Shown here in pieces: positions 62,866 through 64,000 of a stretch of 64,000 nucleotides of DNA (position 1 is its first letter; each line of letters starts with the position of its first letter). This DNA comes from Congeria kusceri (taxonomy: Eukaryota; Mollusca; Bivalvia; Myida; Dreissenidae): contig CM051040.1 of the NCBI GenBank assembly GCA_027627225.1, positions 26,323,634 through 26,387,633 of the forward strand, in the 5' to 3' direction. The position numbers were made by a program, and so were the translations under genes. The notes beneath the pieces were generated by a model. That model did no database searches, had not been told where the DNA came from, and saw only the letters and a list, made by a program, of their open reading frames with translations.

Positions 62866-63320
62866 CTGTTGTAAAATACGCAAATAATTCAAGTATTCCT
62901 GTTGTAAAAGACGCAAATAATTCAAGTATTCCTGTGATAATAGACGCAAATAATTCAAGTATTCCTGTTGTACTAAACGCAAATAATTCAAGTATTCCTG
63001 CTATAATAGTCGCAAATAATTCAAGTATTCCTTTTATACTAGACGCAAATAATTCAAGTATTCCTTTTATACTAGACGCAAATAATTCAAGTATTTCTGT
63101 AGTACTAGACGCAAATAATTCAAGTATTCCTGTTATAATAGACGCAAGTTTTCCTGTTATAATATACGCAAATAATTCAAGTATTCCTGTTCTAGTAGAC
63201 GCAAATAATTCACGTATTCCTTTTATACTAGACGCAAATAATTCAAATATTCCTGTTGTTATACTAGACGCAAATAATTCAAGTATTCATGTTATAATAG
63301 ACGCCAATGCTCATGCAAGA
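62866..63320. repeat. 33-bp tandem array abutting the exon 1 splice acceptor
   Basis: About 12-13 units such as GACGCAAATAATTCAAGTAT followed by TCCTGTTGTAAAA. On the minus strand each ends (T)ACAACAG/GA, the same as the true acceptor. The 33-bp length leaves several units open in frame with exon 1 (QQEYLNYLRLL repeats). Confidence 0.93.
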
Positions 63321-64000
63321 ATCCTTTAACAGTTCGCTAAAATTAATACATTGGAGGCTTCTGAAGAACAGGGGCCGTATCCACAAAGCTCCTAAAAAAA
63401 ATCTTAACTTAAGTCATATTTAAAATAAATATTCCAACTCAATTTTCCTTGTGAAAATCAATATTTTAGACTTGAAATATGGTAAAGTAAGAAACATCTG
63501 TCGATTCTTTACCAGAGTATAACCATTTAAGACAAAATACACTTTAAATGACTTTACAGACTTAAGGAATGTTATAAATTTAAGGAATTTACTTAAATTT
63601 TCCTTAAGAAGATCTGTGAATACAGGTCCTGGGGCCATATCCACAAAACTTCTAAGGAAAATCTTTTACTTAAGTCATATTTAAGTAAAAAATTCAAATA
63701 AAATGTCCATGAGAAAAATCAATATTTTATATCTAACATATGGTAAAAGAAGAAGCATCTGTTGATTATTTACAAGATTAAAACCATTTTAGACCAAATA
63801 AACTTTAAATCAACCACCCAAATACTTAAAGAAATTCATGATTTTAAGAAATTTACTTAAGTTTTCACTAAGGACCTTAGTGAATATGGGTCCTGGAGCC
63901 ATATCCACAAAGCTCATAAGGAAAATCTTAACTTAAGTCATAATTCAGTAGAAATTTCAAGTAGAATTTTCCTTGTAAAAATAATTATTTTATATTAGAA
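63321..64000. repeat. About 262-bp tandem repeat at right edge (2.4 copies)
   Basis: The segment CCGTATCCACAAAGCTCCTA recurs at about 63375, 63635 and 63898, each followed by AATCTTAACTTAAGTCATAT. An inverted relative is at 17945-18025. No vWA exon is seen here, so the missing 5' exons lie further right. Confidence 0.85.

Noticed and set aside
62934..63329. 131-codon plus-strand frame with NNSSIP repeats
   Set aside because: Product of the 33-bp minisatellite; no splice or homology signs.

Overview
The window is nuclear DNA of a metazoan, almost certainly a bivalve mollusc. It has short exons in long AT-rich introns, GT-AG splice sites, many MITE and tRNA-derived SINE copies, and genes typical of bivalves (C1q-domain proteins, a Pif/BMSP-like shell matrix precursor). 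A foldback repeat with ends reading GTCGTGGGAAAACCGGGC occurs ten times. I associate it from memory with dreissenid mussels (Dreissena); I could not check this here.

Layout. From 1 to about 8.1 kb the DNA is mostly intergenic, with a 46-bp tandem array (4416-4840) and one weak candidate immunoglobulin-like exon on the minus strand. From 8.1 to 9.4 kb there is a complete two-exon plus-strand gene for a secreted coiled-coil C1q-domain protein (302 aa) with a TATA box. From 10.1 to 12.0 kb lies a broken paralogue of it.

From about 13.1 kb to beyond the right edge (last exon seen ends at 62865), one large minus-strand gene fills the window. I traced 40 coding exons. All splice phases agree, and the joined length is 7797 nt (2598 codons plus stop). 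The 5' end lies outside the window. In order the protein has four von Willebrand A (vWA) domains joined by Thr/Pro linkers, the first lacking its start and the fourth having lost its metal-binding residues. Then come an RKR-bearing linker, two six-cysteine chitin-binding domains and a third degenerate one, the N-terminal half of a laminin-G-like domain, and about 1390 residues of Trp-, Gly-, Gln-, Ser- and Thr-rich modular sequence. A strongly basic KRRRKR...SKR proprotein-convertase site follows, and last the C-terminal half of the laminin-G-like domain. vWA, chitin-binding and LamG domains together with precursor cleavage are the plan of Pif and BMSP, the nacre proteins that tie chitin to calcium carbonate. 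Splitting one LamG fold around a long silk-like insert that ends in a convertase site is the most interesting feature here.

The introns hold foldback elements, a 2.8-kb element with about 0.9-kb inverted arms and a 5-bp target duplication, SINEs with clear target duplications, a likely tRNA-Arg(CCT) gene, and three minisatellites that look grown out of exon-intron junctions. Introns of 300-1000 bp without their own entry hold nothing I recognise.
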